From positions 1 to 47,483 of the forward strand of contig NZ_CAJXGF010000014.1 of NCBI RefSeq assembly GCF_913053745.1: 47,483 nucleotides of DNA, read 5' to 3'. The notes under the pieces were generated by a model. The model made no database searches and had not been told where the DNA came from. It worked only from the letters and a program-made list of their open reading frames with translations. Within the stretch, counting starts at the first letter, position 1, and every line of letters begins with the position of its first letter. Shown here piece by piece: positions 24,206-32,853 of this stretch. Made by a program: the position numbers and the translations under genes. This DNA is from an uncultured Nitratireductor sp. GTDB taxonomy: Bacteria; Pseudomonadota; Alphaproteobacteria; Rhizobiales; Rhizobiaceae.

Positions 24206-24994
24206 CTAAGTGGAGTGTCTTGAAACCGTGTCCGAAGGGATATCCCTGTAATTGACGGTAATCTGTTCGTTGGTGAAATGAATGACCGCGAATGCGGGAG
24301 GCTCCCCGCTGCGTTCCAGCTTCTCTCCAGTCATATCCAGATCGAATTGGACATGCGTGCTCTTCAGTGCCGCAAAGGGATGACCTGCCCAGATTCCCGA
24401 AACATTGCGGTGAACATGTCCACAGAAGAGATGCGTGAGGCCGCGGCGCGTTCGAAGCAGATCTGCCAATGGACCTGTATCTCGGAGCTTCAACCGATCA
24501 AGTGCAGGCACACCGATATTGCATGGCGGGTGGTGAAGGAACATGAGGAGCGGTGCGTCACCCGCGGCCTCGAACTGCTCGGCGATCCACTCCATCCGAG
24601 TCGAACAAAGCTCACCATGATGCTTGCCGTCGCTTGCAAGCGTATCGAGATACAGAATTCGGGCGCCCCCAATCTCCTCGGCGTACTGAACAAAGCCATT
24701 GCTCCCATCGACCTCCGGGAAAACCGACAACAGCGCATTGCGGTCATCATGGTTCCCCACAAGCAGCCGATGGGGCAAGTGCAAGGGCTCGAGTTCGCGG
24801 CGCAGCACCTCATACGCTAGCGTGTTGTTCAGCTGGATCAGGTCACCGGAGATGATGATACGATCCGCATCGGCGTGCAGCGCGTCGATTTCTTTCAGAC
24901 AGGCTCGAAGGCGCGCCAGTGGATCCACGCCTGCAGGCCAGTCCCGATCCGGTTCGACGAGATGCAGATCGGTTATCCATATCAGCTTCGTCAT
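24206..24994 (-). CDS. Metallophosphoesterase (CpdA-like, class III) in an arsH operon
   Basis: A 262-residue calcineurin-like phosphoesterase. All metal-binding blocks are present: D9-x-H11 (WITDLHL), SGD51, GNHD at 80-83, the LHHPP block and GHVH near residue 200. Proteins of this shape hydrolyse cyclic nucleotides or other phosphodiesters in the cytoplasm. The ATG overlaps the arsH stop codon (ATGA), so the protein is produced with ArsH and the MFS exporter. A phosphoesterase is not one of the standard arsenic-resistance functions. It may act on a phosphorylated organic arsenical or on a signalling nucleotide; the sequence does not decide. Confidence 0.9.
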   Translation of the reverse strand: MTKLIWITDLHLVEPDRDWPAGVDPLARLRACLKEIDALHADADRIIISGDLIQLNNTLAYEVLRRELEPLHLPHRLLVGNHDDRNALLSVFPEVDGSNGFVQYAEEIGGARILYLDTLASDGKHHGELCSTRMEWIAEQFEAAGDAPLLMFLHHPPCNIGVPALDRLKLRDTGPLADLLRTRRGLTHLFCGHVHRNVSGIWAGHPFAALKSTHVQFDLDMTGEKLERSGEPPAFAVIHFTNEQITVNYRDIPSDTVSRHST

Positions 24995-25758
24995 ACGCGA
25001 GTACCATCGTTCTGCGGAGCGACAGCAATCGCCGAGAGATCGGTGGTCGCGCGGCGCGGCGGGCTCCCGGCTTCCTTGCGCTCCGAATAGCGATCGGTCA
25101 AAAGATCGACGTGAGGCCGTAGCAAAACTGTAAAGCGCATGAGTTCCTCGACCACGTCGGCGATGCGCTCGTAATAGCTCGACGGACGCATTCGCCCCGC
25201 CTCGTCGAACTCCTGAAACGCTTTGGCCACGCTCGACTGGTTGGGGATCGTGAACATGCGCATCCACCGTCCCAGAAGTCTCAGCGTGTTGACCGCGTTG
25301 AAGGATTGAGATCCGCCCGAAACCTGCATGACCGCGAGAGTGCGGCCTTGAGTGGGCCGCATACCGCCCATGTTCAAGGGAAGGTGGTCGATCTGCGCCT
25401 TCATGAGGCCGGTGATCTGACCATGCCGCTCGGGACTACACCAGATCTGGCCTTCGGACCACATCGCATGCTGGCGCAACTCGCGCACCGCGGGATGGTC
25501 GTCGCCTGCAACCTGATCCGGGAATGGCAGATCGGACGGATCGAATATACGTGGTTCGCCACCGAAGAACCGTACGAGACGTGCTGCCTCTTCCACGACC
25601 AGGCGGGAGTAAGAGCGGCCGCGCAGCGATCCGTAGAGCAATAAGATGCGCGGCGGGTGCTGGGGACCCGGAGGAAAGCCTTCGGCGGGGCGCTTAAGTG
25701 CATAATGCTGGTCGAGAGCGGGAAGTGATCGGGAATCGGGAAGAGTGCGGAGTCTCAT
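24991..25758 (-). CDS. arsH: ArsH, NADPH-dependent FMN reductase / organoarsenical oxidase
   Basis: A 255-residue flavodoxin-like protein with the full ArsH pattern: [20 protein letters not shown] (FMN phosphate loop), [60 protein letters not shown] and [19 protein letters not shown]. ArsH oxidises trivalent methyl- and aryl-arsenicals to the less toxic pentavalent forms using NADPH. The ATG at 25758 overlaps the MFS stop codon and its own stop overlaps the phosphoesterase ATG. No arsC, arsB or ArsR-type arsR is nearby; the operon regulator is instead a PadR protein. Confidence 0.95.
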   Translation of the reverse strand: MRLRTLPDSRSLPALDQHYALKRPAEGFPPGPQHPPRILLLYGSLRGRSYSRLVVEEAARLVRFFGGEPRIFDPSDLPFPDQVAGDDHPAVRELRQHAMWSEGQIWCSPERHGQITGLMKAQIDHLPLNMGGMRPTQGRTLAVMQVSGGSQSFNAVNTLRLLGRWMRMFTIPNQSSVAKAFQEFDEAGRMRPSSYYERIADVVEELMRFTVLLRPHVDLLTDRYSERKEAGSPPRRATTDLSAIAVAPQNDGTRV

Positions 25759-26942
25759 ATCGATTGAGCTTTCTGTGAGGGGTTGAGTAAAAGGAGAGCT
25801 GCCAGGCTGGCGAGACCGAGGACGGTCGTCAGAAGAAGCGCGGAAGCGCCATACCGCTCCATAAGCAGTGCGAAAAGAAGCGGTGCCCCTGCCTGTGCAA
25901 AGCGGGCAGGAACCATAAGTATGCCCTGACGAAAGCCGTAGTCGGCGGGACCGAAGATCGCGAGCGGGAGGGTCCCCTTGGCAATCGTCAGGATGCCGTT
26001 TCCTCCGCCGTGCAGCGCCGCAAAAACCATTGCCGCCGGAGCGCCCCAGCCGAGGACCGCCATTGCGCCGAGAGGATGCGCAATCGCAGCAATACGTGCC
26101 GACAACAAAGGGTGGAAATTGCGAAGAAAACCGAATTCCAGGAGGCGCCCGGCCACCTGAGTGGGGCCGATAAGTGAGGCCGCTGTAAGTGCCGCGGTCG
26201 GTGTGGCGCCAGCCAGCTGCAAAAGCTGAGGCAAGTGCGCTGCCATGGCAGTACTCGTGAACCAGGTTGCGGCGAACACAAAGGCGAGCAGCGTAATCGT
26301 GGCGGTTTGAGGAGGGGAAGCAGTCGACGATACGAATGGTGCAGGCTGCGCGTTCGCCGTTTCGGCGGGCCGGATACTTGCAGGAACTACGAAGCGGTTG
26401 AGCGGAAAGCCGATAGCGAGATGGGCCGCCGCCCAAGCGATGCACGTCCAGCGCCATCCCAATTCAGTTTCGAGCCATGCAGAAATCGGCCAGCAAATGG
26501 TGCTTGCGAAGCCCGCGATCAGTGTGATGCCGGTGATTGCGCCACGCGCCTCGCTGCCATAGAGCCGGGCGAGCGTCGAAAAGGCGGCTTCATAAAGACC
26601 CAGGGCCATGCCCGCGCCAACAATCAGCCACGCGGCAACCAGCATCGCTGTCCCCTGCGCAGCGGCTAGCAGCACGAGACCGGTGGCAAAAATCAGATTC
26701 GACAGCGCGAGCACGCCACGGCCTCCGAGACGGTCGATGCGCCGCCCGGCGAAGGGGCCAAGGAACGCCGCCATGACCAGCGCAGCCGAAAATGCCGCGA
26801 AAATCACACCTGAAGAGACGCCAAGGTCGTCTGCCATCGGCGCGGCCAATATAGCGGGCAGATAATAGGTCGATCCCCAAGCGAGGGTCTGCGTGCCGCC
26901 AAGCGTGGCGACGACAAGGGTTGTCCTGGATATCATCTGCAT
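25755..26942 (-). CDS. MFS transporter in the arsH operon (ArsK-like candidate)
   Basis: A 395-residue, 12-helix major facilitator protein. Helix 1 follows [20 protein letters not shown], loop 2-3 reads [20 protein letters not shown] and helix 4 contains [20 protein letters not shown], as in the MFS proteins found in rhizobial arsenic clusters. Overlap with arsH (ATGA) shows that the two work together. By context it should expel arsenite, antimonite or an organoarsenical from the cytoplasm, as the ArsK exporter of Agrobacterium does; this identity is inferred and would need a tree. The start is uncertain between ATG 26942 and ATG 26936. One of the two 11-bp elements shared with the padR promoter lies 45 bases upstream. 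Confidence 0.88.
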   Translation of the reverse strand: MQMISRTTLVVATLGGTQTLAWGSTYYLPAILAAPMADDLGVSSGVIFAAFSAALVMAAFLGPFAGRRIDRLGGRGVLALSNLIFATGLVLLAAAQGTAMLVAAWLIVGAGMALGLYEAAFSTLARLYGSEARGAITGITLIAGFASTICWPISAWLETELGWRWTCIAWAAAHLAIGFPLNRFVVPASIRPAETANAQPAPFVSSTASPPQTATITLLAFVFAATWFTSTAMAAHLPQLLQLAGATPTAALTAASLIGPTQVAGRLLEFGFLRNFHPLLSARIAAIAHPLGAMAVLGWGAPAAMVFAALHGGGNGILTIAKGTLPLAIFGPADYGFRQGILMVPARFAQAGAPLLFALLMERYGASALLLTTVLGLASLAALLLLNPSQKAQSI

Positions 26943-26986
26943 GATGCGGCAGCTCTGAAAGATACATTGCTCTTCAATGCCTCGAA

Positions 26987-26997
26987 GATCGATGTAT
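26987..26997. promoter_or_regulatory. Candidate PadR operator 2 (GATCGATGTAT)
   Basis: GATCGATGTAT, 45 bases upstream of the MFS start, identical to the element in front of the padR gene. TACAT at 26963-26967 gives it a distant inverted partner. Presence before both transcription starts of the locus suggests a shared repressor site. Confidence 0.5.
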
Positions 26998-27039
26998 GTA
27001 GGTGCAATGAATGCTGTCGCATTGGGGGCGGGACTTTCT

Positions 27040-27360
27040 CTAAGAGCGGGTTAGGGCATCAGCGGCTGCTTTGCCGGCGATGATGCAGTCCGTAGCTTCG
27101 AGCCAGGCCTCAACGGCCGTCTGGAAAGCCTCGCGTCCCTTGTCGGTCAGGGCATAGACTTTCCGCTCACGGCCCTGGACGGTCTCGCTATGCACGCGGA
27201 GATAGCCGCCAGCCTCGAAGTCGTTGAGCATTGGATAGACCGTGCCCTCGGTAGGGCTGCAGCACCCATTGGTCGATCTTTCGACCGCCTGGACCACCTC
27301 GTAGCCATGCATCGGCTTGTGATGAAGCACGCTCAGCACGAAGAACTTGGAGAGCGACAT
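27040..27360 (-). CDS. PadR-family transcriptional regulator with Cys-Cys motif
   Basis: A 106-residue PadR winged-helix protein: MSLSKFFVLSVLHHKPMHGY, the recognition region SPTEGTVYPMLNDFEAGGYL, the wing GRERKVYALTDKGREAF, and a short C-terminal dimerisation helix. ATG 27360, with GGGGAA about nine bases upstream, gives the usual family length. Unusual is Cys33-Cys34 directly before the recognition helix and Cys92 in the last helix. These could bind As(III) or Sb(III) and switch DNA binding, like the thiols of ArsR, although PadR proteins normally sense phenolic compounds. It is the first gene of the PadR-MFS-ArsH-phosphoesterase series, 97 bases before the MFS gene. Arsenic sensing is inference. 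Confidence 0.9.
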   Translation of the reverse strand: MSLSKFFVLSVLHHKPMHGYEVVQAVERSTNGCCSPTEGTVYPMLNDFEAGGYLRVHSETVQGRERKVYALTDKGREAFQTAVEAWLEATDCIIAGKAAADALTRS

Positions 27361-27467
27361 CTTGATCGTTCCCCGCCAATAGGCGCGTTGGGTGTAGTCG
27401 GGCGCTGGTCGGGAGGCGGAAGTTAATGATCTTGGGAGCGGAGCCATGATTCTTTTTATACCTTGAT

Positions 27468-27478
27468 GATCGATGTAT
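27468..27478. promoter_or_regulatory. Candidate PadR operator 1 (GATCGATGTAT)
   Basis: The same GATCGATGTAT as at 26987-26997, about 108 bases upstream of padR. Here it sits within the dyad CTTGAT...ATCAAG (27462-27481) and the outer ATAC...GTAT. Likely autoregulation site. Confidence 0.5.
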
Positions 27479-27596
27479 CAAGTCCCGACAGCTTGGTGCT
27501 TTCGGCTGGATTGGCCGCGTTGGCCCCTATCATGGTTTTGGGCAGGCTGTGCCCGCGTCGCCGAGATCGAAAATCTGATAAGCCATGTTGGTGTTC

Positions 27597-28832
27597 CTAT
27601 CGAATGATGGTGGGGGCTGCAGCAGGCCGACTGGCTATCGATACAGAGTGTCTGTGAATTGCTATTGCAAAGATCAGACCAAGCACTGGCAAAACCGCTG
27701 CCAGAAGCAGGTTTGTCTGGAGACCAAAGCGGTCGACAATTTGCCCGCCGGCCAGTGATCCAAGTGCGATGCTGATGTTGAAGATCGAGACAAAAAGCGC
27801 CGTGGCGACCTCGATGGCTGAGGGGGCTGCTTTCATCATCCAGCTTTGCAGGCCGACGGAGACACCCCCGTAAGCGATCCCCCACAGGACCAGGATTAGC
27901 GTACCGCCCATGGGCGTGTCACCGAACAAAGCAAATCCGGAGATTGTTGCGGCGAGTGCGACAGCGATGGCGATCAGCGCGGCGGCGGTGTGTCGCGATA
28001 CCATGAGCCCGCACAAAAAGTTCCCGGCGATGCCAGCAGCGCCATAGGCGAAGAGAAGAACGCCGATCCATTCGACGCCGATGCCCGACGTGTTTTGCAG
28101 AAGTGGGCGGACGAAGGTGTAGGCCATGAAGTGCCCGGCGACGAAAAGAAATGTGGTGGCCAGACCAAGCTGGATTGGGTGCCGCGCAATCTGATCTCTA
28201 AACGTACGAAGCCGCACTGACCGACTGACGGGGAGCTCCGGCAGGCTCCAGAGGTTAACGGCCAGAACGAGAACGCTGAAGAAGGCCATTGCCCCGAAAG
28301 CTGCGCGCCAGCCGGCGAAATCACCGATGGCCGCGCCGATCGGTACACCGAACACGGAAGCCGCGGCGACGCCTCCGAAGATGATCGCCGTTGCCAGGCC
28401 AATTGATCTTTTGGACACGAGCCTCGTTGCGAGGCCTCCGGCAATGGCCCAGATGCCCCCCATGCAAAATCCGACGATTACGCGCGCGGCCAGAAGCCAC
28501 CCAATGGTGGGTGCCAGCGCAGATGTCAGATTGGCGATTATCAGCAGCAGGAGTAGGGCGGCCAGTATACGCCGCCTGTCCACGCCGCCGGCAGCGAGGA
28601 CGGCAATGGGAGCGAAGAGAGCAGCGAGAACCGCCGGTACGGAAATTGTCAGCCCGGCCACGCCGACAGAGGTTCCCAATGTGTCGGCAATGGGTGTCAT
28701 CAACCCCACCGGCAACATTTCGGTCGTCACGACGGAGAATGTGGACAGGGCAACCGCGTAGACGCAGATCCACCTCTCATTGCAGCCGGAGCCGCGTTGC
28801 TGATGCGGCGCTTGCTGTTCTAAGTGCTTCAT
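27597..28832 (-). CDS. MFS transporter (DHA1, AraJ/YdhP-like efflux)
   Basis: A 411-residue, 12-helix major facilitator protein of the sugar-efflux/multidrug DHA1 group. Seen: STFSVVTTEMLPVGLMTPIA in helix 1 (the typical F-xx-TTEMLPVGL signature), VDRRRILAALLLLLIIANLT after loop 2-3, and GWLLAARVIVGFCMGGIWAI in helix 4. ATG 28832 has AAGGGA about eight bases upstream, better than ATG 28883. It is divergent from a LysR gene with a dyad in between, so its expression is probably inducible. Substrates of this group are drugs, arabinose-like sugars or purines; not resolved here. Confidence 0.92.
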   Translation of the reverse strand: MKHLEQQAPHQQRGSGCNERWICVYAVALSTFSVVTTEMLPVGLMTPIADTLGTSVGVAGLTISVPAVLAALFAPIAVLAAGGVDRRRILAALLLLLIIANLTSALAPTIGWLLAARVIVGFCMGGIWAIAGGLATRLVSKRSIGLATAIIFGGVAAASVFGVPIGAAIGDFAGWRAAFGAMAFFSVLVLAVNLWSLPELPVSRSVRLRTFRDQIARHPIQLGLATTFLFVAGHFMAYTFVRPLLQNTSGIGVEWIGVLLFAYGAAGIAGNFLCGLMVSRHTAAALIAIAVALAATISGFALFGDTPMGGTLILVLWGIAYGGVSVGLQSWMMKAAPSAIEVATALFVSIFNISIALGSLAGGQIVDRFGLQTNLLLAAVLPVLGLIFAIAIHRHSVSIASRPAAAPTIIR

Positions 28833-28940
28833 CCACTCGTCCCTTCTGATGTTCGGGATGCAGGCGAGGAATGTGGCGCTCACCCCTTGTGTTTTGAATT
28901 GCCTGCATCGTTCATTTCCAGTGCTTTCCGCTGTTTACAG

Positions 28941-28957
28941 TATCGATAGGGGCGATA
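28941..28957. promoter_or_regulatory. Candidate LysR operator
   Basis: TATCG-ataggggN0-CGATA, that is TATCG and CGATA arms with seven bases between, a T-N11-A-type dyad in the gap between the MFS and LysR genes, 52 bases before the LysR ATG. Confidence 0.5.
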
Positions 28958-29008
28958 AAGTAGGCTAATGTAGCAACAGTGGGGACAAATCGTGCCCAAT
29001 GGTGAGTC

Positions 29009-29914
29009 ATGGGACTTAATCGTATCGGTGATGTGTTGGCATTCGTACGTGTCGCGGATAGCCAGAGCTTTACGGTCGCTGCCGACCGCCTCGGTCTCTC
29101 CCGATCCTCTGTTGGAAAGTGTATCGTTCGACTTGAGGAAAGCCTTTCAACGCGCCTGATTCATCGCACGACGCGCAGTGTCACGCTCACGGAAGAAGGC
29201 CGCATATTCTACGAACATGCGATGCGAATCCTCGGCGAGGCCGATGACGCCGAGGCTGCACTCGCGCAACGAAATGAGATTCCTCGGGGTCGGCTACGCC
29301 TCGATCTTCCGATTGCCATGGGCCGGTTGCATGTCCTGCCGGTGCTCCAGGACTTCCTTGCACAATGGCCCGACCTGGTGGCTGACATATCGTTCTCCGA
29401 TGAGTATCGCGATCTCGTTGCGGAAGGGATCGATGTGGCAATCCGTATCGGAGGCGCGCCCGACAGTCGCCTGATCAGGCAGGTTTTGGCGCCTCATCGC
29501 TATATCACCTGCGCAGCGCCGAGCTTTCTCGAGCAGAACGGGATTCCGCGCTCGTTCGATGATATTCAACACTACGACAAGATCGTCTTTTCCCACGCCA
29601 ACGGCGTGTCGCGCTGGCGTTACAAGGTAAATGGAGAAGACCGAGATGTCAGCGTTCAGGGGCGCTTGCGTCTGGGCAACACCGAGGCCATGCGCGATGC
29701 TGCTTTGGCCGGTCTCGGCCTTGTCCAGCTCAGTGCGTTTCTTGTCGGTGAGGACATCAGGCAAGGTAGGCTCATCGCAGTGATGACAGAATTTACGCGC
29801 GAAGAACCACCAATCTGCGCGGTCTATCCGACACGGCGGCATTTATCCCCGAAGGTCCGGATGTTCATCGAAGAAATTCGCCAGAGATGGAGAGCTGGGC
29901 CACCTTGGCATTGA
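29009..29914 (+). CDS. LysR-family transcriptional regulator
   Basis: A 301-residue LysR protein. The winged HTH is at residues 6-65 (SFTVAADRLGLSRSSVGKCI, VRLEESLSTRLIHRTTRSVT) and the effector-binding domain at about 92-295 (RGRLRLDLPIAMGRLHVLPV, LVAEGIDVAIRIGGAPDSRL). It belongs to the large proteobacterial group that commonly controls a divergent MFS exporter or oxidoreductase. The MFS gene at 27597-28832 is transcribed away from it from a shared 176-base region with a LysR-type dyad, so it is the likely target. Inducer unknown. Confidence 0.92.
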   Translation: MGLNRIGDVLAFVRVADSQSFTVAADRLGLSRSSVGKCIVRLEESLSTRLIHRTTRSVTLTEEGRIFYEHAMRILGEADDAEAALAQRNEIPRGRLRLDLPIAMGRLHVLPVLQDFLAQWPDLVADISFSDEYRDLVAEGIDVAIRIGGAPDSRLIRQVLAPHRYITCAAPSFLEQNGIPRSFDDIQHYDKIVFSHANGVSRWRYKVNGEDRDVSVQGRLRLGNTEAMRDAALAGLGLVQLSAFLVGEDIRQGRLIAVMTEFTREEPPICAVYPTRRHLSPKVRMFIEEIRQRWRAGPPWH

Positions 29915-30493
29915 GGTTTGGTTCAGGGTCCCTGTCCGGCGTCGTGCAAATCGGCATATGCCCGCTCTCTCAATTGCCGGTTCGAGGTTCTCCTGGGCAT
30001 CGTCTAGTCGTCCGCCATTGGGGGCGGTTACCGAACGGCGGCTTACTGAGTTTTCCCGCCAGAACCGGACAGGCAGCAGGCGGCCCAATTTCGGTCTTTT
30101 GAATCGCACTGTTGCCGATGGGCAAGCAGGGACCCGAAAGAGCCATGAGTGCGAGCTTGGACGAGCTTAGCCCAACATGCCACCGCTTGGAAAAGGCCCT
30201 GCTGACATCGACGGTTGCGCACTCCCGCAACCAGTTCCAGCTAAAAATAATCCAATTTGGGCAATCGATTATCCTAGATTGGCCAATTCAACCGCCCCCA
30301 GGGTCACCGAAAATCGATAGCCTAGCTTGCAGGTTCAAATCACCTCGCTACCGATACCCGCGTGGGTGACGTTCCAAGGAACAACCTTTGATATGTCAAT
30401 CGAAGCCGCCCCGTATTCTCGGTTCCAGTTCCCGAATTGATGGGGTTGAGAACGGTCGCCGGCGCTATTGAGCATCCGTCAAGCCGAACGACT
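29915..30493. other. Intergenic region with repeat copy 2, no gene recognised
   Basis: About 580 bases between the LysR gene and the convergent GntR gene. Apart from the 42-bp repeat at 30177-30218 I see only short frames without domains. A tRNA T-arm-like GGTTCAAATC at about 30332-30341 lacks the pairing of a tRNA. Confidence 0.5.
30177..30218 (+). repeat. 42-bp dispersed repeat, copy 2 of 2
   Basis: Copy of 797-838 (39/42 identical, all differences silent in one frame). Here the frame continues for about 33 further codons before a stop, with a short additional similarity (CCCGCAA) just after the repeat. No terminator follows, unlike at copy 1. Confidence 0.6.
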
Positions 30494-31423
30494 TCAGACC
30501 GATATGTACATGCGCCGGGAGCCCGAAAGATGACTCTTCATCAGATTGGACGCATGATCGTTGTCCCAATCCTCCAAGGCCTTGATGATCTCCAAATGCT
30601 CTGTGCAGGAGAGTTTCATCCGATCGATGGACAGGCTGGGAAAAGAAACGAATTCATGTAGCTTTCTCAGGCGATTCTGATTTTCTACCGCTCGCTGGAT
30701 GAAGGCGTTGTTGGAGCATTCGGCCAGTGTCAAATGGAAGTCGGAGTTGATAGCGAAGAATTCTGCGGCGGAGTTCTCCCCGAGTCGATCGAGAAACAAG
30801 GTATGCGCGTCGCGTATACGAGAAAAGGCTTGCGGATCAGGCCGAAAGCTGGGCTCAAGCAAGCCGCCACACTCAACAAGAATGCGGAATCTGTAACTCT
30901 GTTCCAGTGCCTCTGGCGTTGCCAGTCCTGGCTCGAAGTGCCAGCCCTTTCCGCGGCTGCGGCTTAGGATGCCGTGCTCGGCCAGCCTGAGGAGCGCAGT
31001 GCGTAACTCGCTTGCGCCCACCTCGTAGCGGGCAAGCAAATGGCTTTCATTCACGGTCTCCGATAGCTCGCCTTGAACATAGTCGCGCAGTATCCGGTCG
31101 TAGATGCTGTCGGCTCCGCTTTCGGGCTTGACTTGAATCCGCCGGGCCAGTGCTGCGCCGTCCTCGACGAGATAGAAACCCCGGTTGGTCCGAGCCTCGA
31201 CGATTCCTCTCTCTTGTAGGCGCTTGAGCGCGCTGCGCACCGGTGAGCGGGATACACGCAATCGCTTTGCAAGCCCCTCTTCGGCAAGATGCGCGCCGCT
31301 CGGCATGTTCTCTTTGACGGCAATCATGACGATCTGTTCGGCCAGATCCTGATGCAGGGCGCTTGCTCCCTTGGCATCGTTGCCCCGCCGTACCCGCCGG
31401 CTAGAGAAAACAGTGTTTGGCAC
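30494..31423 (-). CDS. GntR/FCD-family regulator with two winged-helix domains
   Basis: A 309-residue regulator. A first GntR-type winged HTH spans about residues 22-90 (PSGAHLAEEGLAKRLRVSRS, PVRSALKRLQERGIVEARTN). A second one follows at about 105-165 (IYDRILRDYVQGELSETVNE, ELRTALLRLAEHGILSRSRG). An all-helical FCD ligand domain spans 175-305 with the metal-site His pattern (NSDFHLTLAECSNN and a later CTEHLEIIKAL). Most FadR-type proteins have only one HTH and about 240 residues. It stands at the far end of the amide-uptake operon and is the likely controller of that operon. FCD domains usually bind organic acids. Confidence 0.92.
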   Translation of the reverse strand: MPNTVFSSRRVRRGNDAKGASALHQDLAEQIVMIAVKENMPSGAHLAEEGLAKRLRVSRSPVRSALKRLQERGIVEARTNRGFYLVEDGAALARRIQVKPESGADSIYDRILRDYVQGELSETVNESHLLARYEVGASELRTALLRLAEHGILSRSRGKGWHFEPGLATPEALEQSYRFRILVECGGLLEPSFRPDPQAFSRIRDAHTLFLDRLGENSAAEFFAINSDFHLTLAECSNNAFIQRAVENQNRLRKLHEFVSFPSLSIDRMKLSCTEHLEIIKALEDWDNDHASNLMKSHLSGSRRMYISV

Positions 31424-31999
31424 GCCGTTCTCCGTATCTGTCGCTTCTTGAGACTAAAAATGCGCCCTCCACCCACGGTTGCCGCAGGCAGACACGTACA
31501 TTCCTTTTAGCCTAATTGCACGCGCACCCAAAGACGGCGCGCTGTGGGAAACCGTCAGGAACGTCGAACGCGGACTGCGTTTCCCGCGGTAGCGACGATC
31601 GGGGGGCATATGCTGCAGCGTCCGTATGCCCCTCGGTCGAGAACGATCACGCGGCTTTGTGCATCGGGCAGAGGTTGTGGCGCCAGTCCGGTTCACAGGC
31701 GGGGCCATCAATCCGGCAAGCCCGACAACCGCCGATCCGCCAGCCACCGGCTATGCGCCAAAACGGCCGTTCGCTGGATCGCGTATCGCCTTTTCCCGTC
31801 GCATCCGAAACGCTTCGCCCCAAAGGGACGGAACGCCTGCGATCACCGTCTGTTGCGCATGCACCGACTGTCTTTCCGTGATCGCGGTGGGCTGAAACCT
31901 CCAGTTCGGCAACGGACATAACGGCGATGTCGGTTTCCCGCTTTTACCTGACGGTGAGCAGGCGCCGCACTGCAAATGCTTCACTCGGCGCCTTGAAGC
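31424..31999. other. Intergenic, nothing recognised
   Basis: About 575 bases between the nitrilase-type gene (stop at 32000) and the GntR start. It should contain the GntR promoter and the end of the long operon. Open frames on both strands (for example 31454-31747 minus, 31516-31881 plus) carry no recognisable motif. Confidence 0.45.
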
Positions 32000-32830
32000 C
32001 TATCCGGTTGAAACGGGCGTTCCGAGAACATGATGCTCACGAACCGGCATCTCCCGCCGGACGGTATGTAGATGGTCGATTTCGAGATGTGCCGTCACGC
32101 CACACTCCATGTCCTCGGCGCGGGCCACAACGGTGCCCCAAGGACCAGCGACCATCGAATGACCATACTTGCGTCGCCTTTCGCCGTTCTCGATGTATTC
32201 CCCGATCTGACCGGGTGCCAGCACATAGGTCTGTGTTTCGATCGCACGAGCGCGGAGAAGCACTTCCCAATGGTCCTTGCCGGTCATCAGTGTGAAGGCG
32301 GCTGGCAACACGATGACATCTGCACCCTTGCGAGCCAACGCGGCGAAAAGCTCTGGAAAACGCAGATCATAGCAGATCGTGCAACCGAAGGTGATACCGT
32401 CCACTTGATAGGTAACGATCTCCGTGCCGCGGCCGTAGCTGTCCGACTCCCGGTAGATCATGCCGTCGGGGGTCGCCACATCGAACAGGTGGATCTTGCG
32501 GTAACGTGCGATCTCGCGGCCGGCGTCGTCGAAGACGACCGTCGTGTTGTAGACTTGGCCCTCGTGCAGTTCGGCCACACTGCCGGCATGGATGTAGACG
32601 CCGAGCTCGCGCGCGAGTTCCTGCATGAGCCGATAGGCGGCCGACTGCGGGAAGGGCTCGGCCGCTGCGCGGGCGGTTCCCGGTGGGCCGCCCTGGATGT
32701 CGAAGCATTCCGGCAGCGCAATCAACCGCGGCCGTTCCTTCTCGACGGTGCGGCGGATCATAGCGGCCGCCTTTTCGAGATTGGCGCGCTTGTCGTCGCG
32801 CACGTTCATCTGCAACAGTGTAACCTTCAT
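32000..32830 (-). CDS. Carbon-nitrogen hydrolase (nitrilase superfamily, Nit1/Nit2-like amidase)
   Basis: A 276-residue nitrilase-superfamily enzyme. The catalytic triad is visible: Glu41 in LIALPECFDI, Lys112 in YRKIHLFDV and Cys153 in CTICYDLRFPELFAAL. The CYDLRFPE block and the short length place it with Nit1/Nit2 omega-amidases and deaminated-glutathione amidases, not with true nitrilases. It hydrolyses a small amide to acid and ammonia in the cytoplasm. It lies 23 bases after the ABC ATPase gene, at the end of the operon, and so probably acts on the imported compound or its breakdown product. Confidence 0.92.
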   Translation of the reverse strand: MKVTLLQMNVRDDKRANLEKAAAMIRRTVEKERPRLIALPECFDIQGGPPGTARAAAEPFPQSAAYRLMQELARELGVYIHAGSVAELHEGQVYNTTVVFDDAGREIARYRKIHLFDVATPDGMIYRESDSYGRGTEIVTYQVDGITFGCTICYDLRFPELFAALARKGADVIVLPAAFTLMTGKDHWEVLLRARAIETQTYVLAPGQIGEYIENGERRRKYGHSMVAGPWGTVVARAEDMECGVTAHLEIDHLHTVRREMPVREHHVLGTPVSTG

Positions 32831-32853
32831 GGGATTTCCTTTTTTACGCTAGA

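Noticed and set aside
27460..27586. Two short overlapping minus-strand ORFs (about 18 and 25 codons; MAYQIFDLGDAG... and MIGANAANP...) between the MFS and padR genes
   Set aside because: They overlap in ATGA fashion, but are very short, lack a recognisable domain and overlap the candidate padR operator.
30325..30365. tRNA-like T-arm (GGTTCAAATC) that might mark an attachment site
   Set aside because: The flanking bases do not form a T-stem, acceptor stem or any cloverleaf, and no second copy was found.
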